Part shown: in pieces, positions 54,853-63,300 of the stretch
Numbering within the stretch: the stretch's first letter is position 1
How the letters are laid out: each line of letters opens with the position of its first letter
Source of the DNA: Luteimonas viscosa
Lineage (GTDB): Bacteria > Pseudomonadota > Gammaproteobacteria > Xanthomonadales > Xanthomonadaceae
Direction: 5' to 3'
DNA: 64,000 bases
Assembly: GCF_008244685.1 (NCBI RefSeq)
Contig: NZ_VTFT01000001.1
Location: 2,893,248-2,957,247, forward strand
The notes under the pieces: generated by a model
Databases searched by the model: none
The model's input: the letters and a program-made list of their open reading frames with translations, nothing else
Told to the model about the DNA's origin: nothing
Made by a program: the position numbers and the translations under genes

Positions 54853-56031
54853 ATGACGGACCCCCGCGAGGCGGTCGACACGGCGGCGTGGGGGCTCGGA
54901 ACCAAGGCGATCCATGCCGGCCAGGCGCACGACCCCTCGACCGGGGCGGTGATGCCGCCGATCTATGCCACCAGCACCTATGCGCAGTCGAGCCCGGGCG
55001 TGCACCAGGGCTTCGAGTATTCGCGCACCCACAACCCGACCCGCTTCGCCTGGGAGCGCGGCGTGGCCGGCCTCGAGGGCGGCAGCCGGGGCTTCGCGTT
55101 CGCCTCCGGCATGGCGGCCACGGCGACGCTGCTCGAACTGCTGGACAGCGGCGACCACGTCGTGGCGATGGACGACCTCTACGGCGGCAGCTTCCGGCTG
55201 TTCGAGCGGGTGCGCCGCCGCAGCGCGGGGCTGGATTTCAGCTACGTCGACATGACCGACCTGGCCGCGTTCGAGTCCGCGCTCACGCCGAAGACGAAGC
55301 TGGTGTGGATCGAGACCCCCACCAACCCGCTGCTCAAGATCGTCGACATCGCCGCGGTGGCCGAAATCGCCCATCGCCATGGCGCGAAGGTGGTGGTCGA
55401 CAACACCTTCGCCTCGCCGATGCTGCAGCGACCGCTCGAACACGGCGCCGACATCGTGATGCATTCGGCCACCAAGTACCTCAACGGCCATTCGGACATG
55501 GTCGGCGGCATCGCCGTGGTCGGCGACGACGAGGCACTCGCGGAGCAGGTGGCATTCCTGCAGAACTCCTGCGGCGCCGTGCAGGGCCCGTTCGACAGCT
55601 TCCTCGCCCTGCGCGGGCTAAAGACCCTGCACCTGCGCATGCGCGCGCACTGCGAGAACGCGCAGGCGATCGCCGAATACCTGCAGGCGCACGAGGCGGT
55701 GGATCAAGTGATCTATCCCGGCCTTCCGTCGCATCCCCAGCACGCGCTGGCGAAGCGGCAGATGGACGGCTTCGGCGGGATCGTCTCGGTGCGCCTGAAA
55801 GGCGGCTTCGAGGCCGCGAAACGCTTCTGCGAACGCACGCAACTGTTCACCCTGGCCGAATCGCTCGGCGGCGTGGAAAGCCTGGTCAACCACCCGGCGG
55901 TCATGACCCACGCGTCGATTCCGCCCGAGAACCGCGCGCGGCTGGGCATCGATGACGGGCTGGTGCGGTTGAGCGTGGGGGTGGAGGAAGTGGATGATCT
56001 GATCGCGAGTCTCGCAGGGGCCCTCGCGTGA
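54853..56031 (+). CDS. metB: cystathionine gamma-synthase/gamma-lyase (PLP)
   Basis: 392-residue transsulfuration enzyme of the Cys/Met metabolism PLP family. It shows TKAIHAGQAHDPSTGAVMPPI, YSRTHNPTRFAWERGVAGLEGG, ETPTNPLLKIVDIAAVAEIA, DNTFASPMLQRPLEHGADIV and the PLP-lysine site HSATKYLNGHSDMVGG, plus ESLGGVESLVNHPAVMTHAS near the end. Whether it works as gamma-lyase (making cysteine, which fits the cbs neighbour) or gamma-synthase cannot be settled by motif. In Xanthomonas this gene (metB) marks one border of the lipopolysaccharide locus, and here it abuts wzm by four-base overlap. Confidence 0.93.
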   Translation: MTDPREAVDTAAWGLGTKAIHAGQAHDPSTGAVMPPIYATSTYAQSSPGVHQGFEYSRTHNPTRFAWERGVAGLEGGSRGFAFASGMAATATLLELLDSGDHVVAMDDLYGGSFRLFERVRRRSAGLDFSYVDMTDLAAFESALTPKTKLVWIETPTNPLLKIVDIAAVAEIAHRHGAKVVVDNTFASPMLQRPLEHGADIVMHSATKYLNGHSDMVGGIAVVGDDEALAEQVAFLQNSCGAVQGPFDSFLALRGLKTLHLRMRAHCENAQAIAEYLQAHEAVDQVIYPGLPSHPQHALAKRQMDGFGGIVSVRLKGGFEAAKRFCERTQLFTLAESLGGVESLVNHPAVMTHASIPPENRARLGIDDGLVRLSVGVEEVDDLIASLAGALA

Positions 56032-56822
56032 TCCAGCGCTCCCTGTTGAAGGATTATGCAGGCAGTCTGCTTGATCCAGGTTTCTGGATCTATGCGACCT
56101 GGCTCGAGTTGGTCAGCAAATACCGGAGATCTCGGCTGGGCATTGTCTGGGCGTTCGTACCACCTCTGCTCTACAGCTTCGGCGTGGGCTGGTTCTTCTC
56201 ACTCCTGCAGAACGTGTCGCCGCTTGAATTCATACCCCACCTTGGCGTGGGTTACGTGGTGTTCCGCCTGATCACTTCCAGTCTCAGCGACGCTACGGTG
56301 ACGATGTCCGGCCACTCTAGCTATATCCTTGATGGCCGGACGCGCCTGACCGACTACGTGCTGCGTGTAGTGGCGAAGTCGATCTTCTATTTCGTCACCT
56401 CGCTTCCGATCATCGTGCTGGCGTTGGCGCTGAGTCCGAGATTCGAATGGGTGGGCCTGCTCACCGTGGTGCCTGCGCTTCTTGTCGTGCTTCTGAACGT
56501 TGGCTGGATGTGCGTCGTCGTATCGGTGATAGGTGCGCGGTTCCAGGACGTACAGGAGCTGACAGGAAGCTTCCTGATGTTCAGTTTCCTGTTTACGCCG
56601 ATTATCTGGACTTCCGCCAACGTGCCAGCCGATTCTCTTCGGGGGGTGATCGCCAGGGCCAACCCTCTCTTCCATTTTGTCGAACTCGTCAGGGCGCCAT
56701 TGCTGGGGGAGCCGATGGAGCTCCTGACGTTCCAATACCTGGCTTGCTTCATGGTGATCGGCTGGAGTGTGGCTTACTTCGTCTACAAACGTTATGCGCG
56801 GTATGTGCCGATATGGCTATGA
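56028..56822 (+). CDS. wzm: O-antigen ABC exporter, permease subunit
   Basis: 264-residue membrane protein with six predicted helices. The N-terminal WLELVSKYRRSRLGIVWAF and the C-terminal ANPLFHFVELVRAPLLGEP match the ABC-2 polysaccharide export permeases (Wzm/KpsM/TagG). The GTG start overlaps the metB stop by four bases (GTGA). Base composition is visibly less GC-rich than the housekeeping genes before it, suggesting later acquisition. It pairs with the following ATPase to move lipid-linked O-polysaccharide across the inner membrane. Confidence 0.9.
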   Translation: MIQRSLLKDYAGSLLDPGFWIYATWLELVSKYRRSRLGIVWAFVPPLLYSFGVGWFFSLLQNVSPLEFIPHLGVGYVVFRLITSSLSDATVTMSGHSSYILDGRTRLTDYVLRVVAKSIFYFVTSLPIIVLALALSPRFEWVGLLTVVPALLVVLLNVGWMCVVVSVIGARFQDVQELTGSFLMFSFLFTPIIWTSANVPADSLRGVIARANPLFHFVELVRAPLLGEPMELLTFQYLACFMVIGWSVAYFVYKRYARYVPIWL

Positions 56823-57628
56823 ACAAGGCGGAGCGGGTTTTCCTGAAGGCGAACCGGGCCGGCTTAGATCTGCCGCTGTTCACGCAGGAGCAGCGAAGCG
56901 TCACCCAAAGCGTCGGGGTGTTGCTTCGCGCCGCCTTCGATCCGCCCAAGCGGCGGATGCGGACGATTCTTGACGACATCAGCTTCGATCTGGGCGAAGG
57001 AGATAGGCTTGCCATCATTGGTCGCAACGGATCGGGGAAATCCACGCTGCTGAAGGTACTGGTGGGCGCCTACCAGCCGACAAGAGGCGAGGTCGTCTCG
57101 AGCGGCAGCCGGCAGGCGCTTCTCAACCTCTCGCTGGGCTTCAATCCGGAGGGGACGGTCGTCGAAAACATCCTGTTGCGTGGGATCGCGATGGGATCGA
57201 GTCCAGCGCAAGCGGCAAGCACGATCGACGAAGTGCTGGAATTCTCCGACCTGCGCGAGAAAGCCGGGCACCGGCTGCGGACGCTGTCATCGGGACAAAG
57301 GATGCGCCTTGGCTTTGCAATGGCCACTTCGGCACAGCATCAGATCCTGATCATGGATGAGTGGATCGGCGCGGGCGACGCTTCTTTCGTGGAGAAGGCC
57401 AAGTCAAGGTTGCATTCACGGGTCGACAGCGCACAGGTCGTGGTGTTGGCCAGCCACAACTTCCAGTTGCTGCGGAGAATCTGCAACCTGGGGATGGTGA
57501 TCGAAGAGGGGAGGGTGGCCTATTTCGGGCCAGTCCGCGAAGCGATCGATGAATACAAGAAGATCTATCAGGCAACGCCCGAATACATCGCGCGCCGCAA
57601 GGCGGAACTGGGAAAGACTGCTTCGTGA
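56819..57628 (+). CDS. wzt: O-antigen ABC exporter, ATPase subunit
   Basis: 269-residue ATPase: Walker A GRNGSGKSTLLKVLVGA at about 68, signature LSSGQRMRLGFA at about 160, Walker B ILIMDEWIGAGD and switch His in VVLASHNFQ. Proteins of this length lack the C-terminal carbohydrate-binding domain of the long Wzt type, so polymer length control would have to differ. ATG at 56819 overlaps the permease stop (ATGA); an in-frame ATG six bases upstream is possible. Confidence 0.92.
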   Translation: MNKAERVFLKANRAGLDLPLFTQEQRSVTQSVGVLLRAAFDPPKRRMRTILDDISFDLGEGDRLAIIGRNGSGKSTLLKVLVGAYQPTRGEVVSSGSRQALLNLSLGFNPEGTVVENILLRGIAMGSSPAQAASTIDEVLEFSDLREKAGHRLRTLSSGQRMRLGFAMATSAQHQILIMDEWIGAGDASFVEKAKSRLHSRVDSAQVVVLASHNFQLLRRICNLGMVIEEGRVAYFGPVREAIDEYKKIYQATPEYIARRKAELGKTAS

Positions 57629-59076
57629 TCGCCGGCACCGCGTCGCTGGGTTCTGACGCCGGGCCGGAGTCGGCTGTGACGCTGTCTGATGTCCGGCGTG
57701 CCGCTGAAAGTGCGCGTCGCTTCACCCTTCTGTTGATCGCATACGAGTTCCCGCCTAGTCCCTCGCCACAATCCCTGCGTTGGGCCTATCTGGCCCGGGA
57801 GCTCGCCCTGCGTGGCCATTGCGTCCATATCCTGGCGCCCGAGCACCCGGGCGCCGGCCATGGGCTGCCCGAGCTTCCCGATGGTGTAGTGGTGCATCGA
57901 ACGTACGCCGGGCCTGCCATGGGGTTGTTGAATTTCCTGGCAAAGCGCGAACGGCGCAAGGCGGCAGGAGCGGCGGCTGAGCCGCCTGCAGCGGTCACAG
58001 GTCCCCCTGCTTCGGCGTCGGCCGTGCCAGTCACGGCAGTTGCCGCGCCTCCGCTAAACTGGAAAGGACGGCTTCACAATGCCGCGAACCATTGTCGGAC
58101 AATCGCTTTCCATGGTTTCCAGCGCCTGACCGCCCGATGGTTCTTCCCGGACGGCAGGGCCGAATGGTATCCATGGGCGAAGCGCCGCCTGCGGTTCCTC
58201 CTCGACCAGCTTGACGTGGATCTCGTGCTCAGTTCCCACGAGCCCGCAACCACCCTGAGCTTGGGCCTTGATACGCGCCGGCACGGCCTTCCCTGGATAG
58301 CCGATCTCGGTGACCCGGTCCTGGCGCCCTATACACCGCCCCGGTGGCGCAAGCGTGCCGCGCGCCTAGAGCGGCGGGTCTGCATGGCGGCGGATCGCGT
58401 GCTGGTGACCAACCCGGCCGTCGCTGCGCTGCTGACCGAGCGCCATGGCGTGGCGGCGACGAGGCTGTCGGTACTGACGCAAGGCTTCGACGGCCGGATG
58501 GACACCTTTGAGGACAGGGGAAGTGTCACACCCCCCCTCGAGCTGCTCTATACCGGCAGCTTCTACAGTTTCAGGCGGGCGGAGCCGCTGCTTGATGCGG
58601 TGGTGGCGACGCCTGGCGTGCGATTGAACATTGCCTCCATCTCCGTGCCCGAACACGTCCAGGCCGTGAGCCGGCGCTCGCCGTCGATCCGGCTGTTGGG
58701 GTTTCTCCCGCATGTCGAGGCGATGGCCTGGCAGCGGCGCTGCGATGTCTTGGTCAACCTCGCCAACGATGACCCCTGTCAAGTGCCGGGAAAATTCTAT
58801 GAGTACCTCGGCGCGAGACGTCCGATCCTGCATATCGGGAACGGTGACGATGCCGCTGCCAAGCTGCTTCTGGGAATTCCCCGTGGCTGGGTCTGCCCAG
58901 CGGATGCCGTCACGTTGCAAACCAGGCTGGAAATACTGAGGGACGATGCGCGGGCGGGTAGAATTGCAACTTCACTCGACCTGTCCGCGGCGGCAGTGCG
59001 GGAGTACGACTGGGCTGCGATCGGCGCCCGGCTGGACAAGATAATCAATACCCTGATGCTGGAGCGAGAAGCATGA
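57625..59076 (+). CDS. glycosyltransferase, GT-B type
   Basis: 483-residue glycosyltransferase. The N-terminal half begins with FTLLLIAYEFPPSPSPQSLRWAYLARELALRGH, a typical GT4 opening, and has a Pro/Ala-rich insert at about 112-143. The C-terminal half shows LELLYTGSFYSFRRAEPLLDA and a donor-binding stretch around DVLVNLANDDPCQVPGKFYEYL at about 375-396 (KxxEY instead of the common E(x7)E). GTG start overlaps the ATPase stop. Donor sugar and product unknown. Confidence 0.85.
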   Translation: MIAGTASLGSDAGPESAVTLSDVRRAAESARRFTLLLIAYEFPPSPSPQSLRWAYLARELALRGHCVHILAPEHPGAGHGLPELPDGVVVHRTYAGPAMGLLNFLAKRERRKAAGAAAEPPAAVTGPPASASAVPVTAVAAPPLNWKGRLHNAANHCRTIAFHGFQRLTARWFFPDGRAEWYPWAKRRLRFLLDQLDVDLVLSSHEPATTLSLGLDTRRHGLPWIADLGDPVLAPYTPPRWRKRAARLERRVCMAADRVLVTNPAVAALLTERHGVAATRLSVLTQGFDGRMDTFEDRGSVTPPLELLYTGSFYSFRRAEPLLDAVVATPGVRLNIASISVPEHVQAVSRRSPSIRLLGFLPHVEAMAWQRRCDVLVNLANDDPCQVPGKFYEYLGARRPILHIGNGDDAAAKLLLGIPRGWVCPADAVTLQTRLEILRDDARAGRIATSLDLSAAAVREYDWAAIGARLDKIINTLMLEREA

Positions 59077-60359
59077 CGATGGACAATATGAGCCGGATCG
59101 ACGAGAACGGCCAGGAACAGACACTCGCGATCATCGGGCTCGGCTACATCGGCCTGCCGACGGCTTCGATGTTCGCCGCGTCGGGCGTGCGCGTCCATGG
59201 CGTCGATATCAACCCGAACACCGTCGAGACGATCAACCAGGGCAAGGCGCACATCGAGGAGGGGGATCTCGATGACCTGGTGGCACGGGTGGTGGGATCG
59301 GGCAGGTTGAGCGCGCACCTGGAACCGATGCAGGCGGACGCGTACATCATCGCCGTTCCGACACCGGTCTCCCACGATGCGATCCGGCGTCCCGACCTGT
59401 CGTACGTGATGGCAGCGGGCCGCTCGATCGCCCGGCACCTGCGCAAGGGCAACCTCGTCATCCTCGAGTCGACTTCCCCAGTGGGAACCACCGAACAGCT
59501 GCGCGACGCACTGGCCGAGTTGCGCCCCGACCTTGTGTTCCCAGGCCAGGGTGAGGACGCCGACGTGCACATTGCTTACTGCCCGGAGCGCATTATCCCG
59601 GGACGTATGCTCAGGGAGCTGGTGGAGAACGACCGCATCATTGGCGGAATGACAAAGCAGTGCGGTGAGATCGCCGCGGCGCTATACGGCAAGTTCGTAA
59701 AGGGCGAATGCCTGTTGACCGACAACCGCACCGCAGAAATGGTCAAGCTCACGGAGAATGCGTATCGGGACGTCAACATCGCATTTGCGAATGAGCTGTC
59801 GATGGTTTGCGACGAGTTGGGCATCGATGCATGGGACGTCATCGAATTCTCCAACCGCCATCCGCGCGTGTCGATCCTCAACCCCGGCCCGGGCGTCGGT
59901 GGACACTGCATAGCGGTGGACCCGTGGTTCATCGTCGCCAGCAGCCCCGAGCGCGCGCAGCTGATCCACCAGGCGCGCAAGGTGAACGATTACAAGCCTG
60001 AGCACGTAATCGCCCAGGTCGAACAGGCGCTGGCGGAGAATCCCGACGCGAAGGTCGCCTGCCTGGGGCTGTCCTACAAGCCAGACGTGGATGATTTCCG
60101 CGAAAGCCCCGCCCTCGACATTGCCATCCGGCTCGCGCGCCGACTGCCGGGCAGGGTGCTGTGCAGCGATCCATACGCGCACGCTCTGGGCAATGCGGGC
60201 CATGGCGACATCGACCTTGGCATGGTCCCGGCAGAAGAGGCGGTCGAGCAGGCGGACATCGTCGTGTTCCTCGTGGGCCACGCCAAGTTCAGGGGGCTAT
60301 CGATCACCGAGGGCAAGCGGGTGATCGACACCGTCGGTTTCCTCCGTCGCCAGGCCTGA
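59073..60359 (+). CDS. wecC: UDP-N-acetyl-D-mannosamine dehydrogenase
   Basis: 428-residue NAD-dependent dehydrogenase that oxidises UDP-ManNAc to UDP-ManNAcA. Motifs: LAIIGLGYIGLPTASMFAAS, VPTPVSHD, ESTSPVGTTEQL, YCPERIIPGRML, KLTENAYRDVNIAFANEL, and the catalytic Cys in GPGVGGHCIAVDPWF at about 275; SYKPDVDDFRESPALD closes the domain. No matching epimerase (wecB) lies in the window; other nucleotide-sugar dehydrogenases remain a small possibility. Confidence 0.92.
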   Translation: MTMDNMSRIDENGQEQTLAIIGLGYIGLPTASMFAASGVRVHGVDINPNTVETINQGKAHIEEGDLDDLVARVVGSGRLSAHLEPMQADAYIIAVPTPVSHDAIRRPDLSYVMAAGRSIARHLRKGNLVILESTSPVGTTEQLRDALAELRPDLVFPGQGEDADVHIAYCPERIIPGRMLRELVENDRIIGGMTKQCGEIAAALYGKFVKGECLLTDNRTAEMVKLTENAYRDVNIAFANELSMVCDELGIDAWDVIEFSNRHPRVSILNPGPGVGGHCIAVDPWFIVASSPERAQLIHQARKVNDYKPEHVIAQVEQALAENPDAKVACLGLSYKPDVDDFRESPALDIAIRLARRLPGRVLCSDPYAHALGNAGHGDIDLGMVPAEEAVEQADIVVFLVGHAKFRGLSITEGKRVIDTVGFLRRQA

Positions 60360-60384
60360 GCTTCCGCGCATGGGACGGGAGCCG

Positions 60385-63300
60385 ATGGCGGACCAGCGGA
60401 AGCGGATCGGTGGTCTGGGCGATGCTTCAGCGCACGAGGCCGAACTGGCGCTGTTCCGCAACCGCTTGGCCCACGTGGCCTATCGCCTGGGACTGCACGA
60501 ATCGAGCGTCGTCCGGGAGCTGGGCAGCGCACAAGTGGACGCGCTGCGGTCGCTGCGCGGTTTGCTCGCTCTGCCGCGGCGGCTGTGGCGTCTGGCGGCA
60601 CGTGCCCGCCGTGGCACGGAGCGCCAGAACCTGGACAGCCAGGCGTTGGACCTGGTGGTGGACCAAGCTCTGGGTGAATACCGGGAGCACGGATTCGCCG
60701 GAACCGACGCGTTCATCAGCGCCCAATTCCTGTCAATGCGCGAGCGGGCGCAGGTGTATGCGGGGTTCGCCCACGCACTGTTGCCTTTGTCCGGATACGA
60801 CGCGGCGCGTGCTGCCGACATCGCGCTCACGTTCGAGCACGATCCATCGCTTGTCTTAAGGCTGGCGCTCCTCAAGCATGGCGCAGGGCAGCTGACCTCC
60901 GCGGTCGAGACCCTCGCGCGGCTGCCCGCAGGTCATCCGACGACCGTGACGGAGGATGAAGCAATCGCGCGCCTGCGCGGATTCGCGAGACTCGCCCTGA
61001 AGCCCCCCTCGATCCCGAGGCGGGCCGATGGCCAGTTGCGTTCCGGCGGCCGACAAAGCGTCATGCTGGTGTTGGAAGGCCATGAGAAGGAATGTTTCGG
61101 CGCCCGTGACCGTGCCGTCAGGTTGGCGCGTGAACTTGCAGCATCGGGCATGCAGGTTTCGCTGGTCATCCCCGGTGGTGCCGCGCTGGATCTCATCTCG
61201 CAGTCCATCCTCAAGGAGCTGGACGCGCTCGATGGGGTCGCCATGGTGAGATTGAAAGCCGATCCCGAAGGAGTCGCTCCGGACGAATGGTTCAAGCTGG
61301 CCACCCGGGAGCTGGGCGAGATTGCGCGGGCTTCGGGCGCGACGCTGTGCCATGTGGCCGGAACCTATCGGCTCGGCGTACCCATGCTGCTGGCCGCGCG
61401 GCCCGTGGGCGCGGCGGTGGTCTATGAGCGGTTCGCCTTCCCGGAATACGAAGGCGGGGAGCACAGCGCGGACTGGCGGTTGAGCGAGCTGTTCCAGCTC
61501 GAACAATCGCTCGAAGCTCTGGTCTGCGCACATGCGGATGTCGTCATCGTGGCGACGCGCAAGCAGTCCGAGGAAGTGCGGCGACGTGCCGGTCCGGACC
61601 AGGTAGAGGTCCAGCAGCTTGCGCCACCGGTGCCAATAGACGCGGGCGCGGCGCATGGTGCGGACCTGCGTCGGGAATACGGGCTGTCCGAGGACGACAT
61701 CATCGTCGGTTTCGTGCATGACCGCCGGACGTTCGAGGGCCTTGACGATCTCGTCGCCGCGCTTGCGGCCCGGCGACCAGCACGGTCGCTGCGACTCCTT
61801 GTGCTCTCCTGTGTGGAGTTGCCGGCGCAGGAGCGACGAGTGATCGAGTCGGTCGCAGGCGTGGTGGTCGCAGATCGACTCGACGCGCGCACCCTCGCCG
61901 ACAGCCTTGCCGTGTGCGACTGCGTCGCCTTCCCCTGGAAAGCCACCGCGGCGTCGGATCTGGCCTACTCGCCCGCCTTGCTGCAGGCCATGGCAGCTGG
62001 GGTGCCTGTCCTGGTGTCGAGCTGTTTCGCGTTTGCGGAGGTCGCATTGGATGGCGTGAATGCGCGCGTCCACGCGGCGGGAAATCCGCAGGCACTTGGC
62101 CGTTGCCTTGAAGACCTGCTGGGGCAGAGGCCCGCCGCGCTCCGGATGGCGGCCGCGGCCCGTGTTGCCGCGCGGCGCGAGCATTCATGGGCGGGCTACG
62201 TCGAACAGCTGCTGGCATCCTACCGGGATGCCAGTGGCGAGCCGGGAGTGGAATCGGCGGTCGAGGCCGACAACGCGTCCCTGCCGGGCATCGCGGGTAG
62301 GCCACGCCTGCGGGTGGCCGCGATCATGGACGAATTTACTCACAGCTGCTTCGCGGCAGAATGCGAACTCGTCCAGCTGACGCCGGGTGACTGGCATGCA
62401 CAGATCACCGAACTGGAACCGGACTTCCTCCTGGTCGAGTCCGCCTGGCAGGGGTTCAACGGCGAATGGGAGAAACAGATCCCCCAAGCCAGCAGCGAAC
62501 TGCGGAAGCTGATCGTACATTGCCGCAAAAAGGGTATTCGCACCGCCTTCTGGAACAAGGAAGATCCGGTGCATTTCTCGCTCTTCCTCGGCACCGCCCG
62601 GCTGTTCGACACGGTGTTCACCACCGACATCGACCGCATCAAGGCGTACCGGGAAAAGCTGGGCCACGACAGGGTCTACCTGCTTCCGTTCGCATGCCAA
62701 CCGCAAGTCCACAACCCGGTCGAGCGCTACCAGCGCCTTGACGCGTTCTGCTTCGCGGGCTCCTATTACGCCAAGTATCCCGAGCGCCGCGAAGACTTCG
62801 AGCAGCTGATGGATGCTGCTCGATCCTTCAGGAAGGTCGACATCTTCGACCGCAACCATGGCAAGCAGGATCCCGGGCTGGCGTTCCCACCCGAGTACCA
62901 GGACCTTGTCGTTGGCAGCCTGCCGGTATCGGAGATCGACCGCGCGTACAAGGGTTACCGCTTCGGCATAACCGTCAACACCGTCAAGCAGTCGCAGAGT
63001 ATGTTCGCCCGCCGCGCTTTCGAGCTGCTGGCCTGCAATACGCTCACCATCAGCAATTTCTCGCGGGGCCTGAAGCTGTTGTTGGGTGATCTGGTCATCT
63101 GCGGCGGAAGCGCGGCCAGCATCTCGTCGCTGCTGCACAGGCGCGCGGGCGATGAGGGACAGGCGCGGCGCTTCCGGCTCGCCGGGCTGCGCAAGGTGAT
63201 GGACGAGCACACCTATGCCCATCGCATGGCGTACCTGTCAGGCAAGGTGCTTGGGCGGGACACAGGGCTGCCGGCGCCGCCGCTGGTAGCCTTTTGTGCC

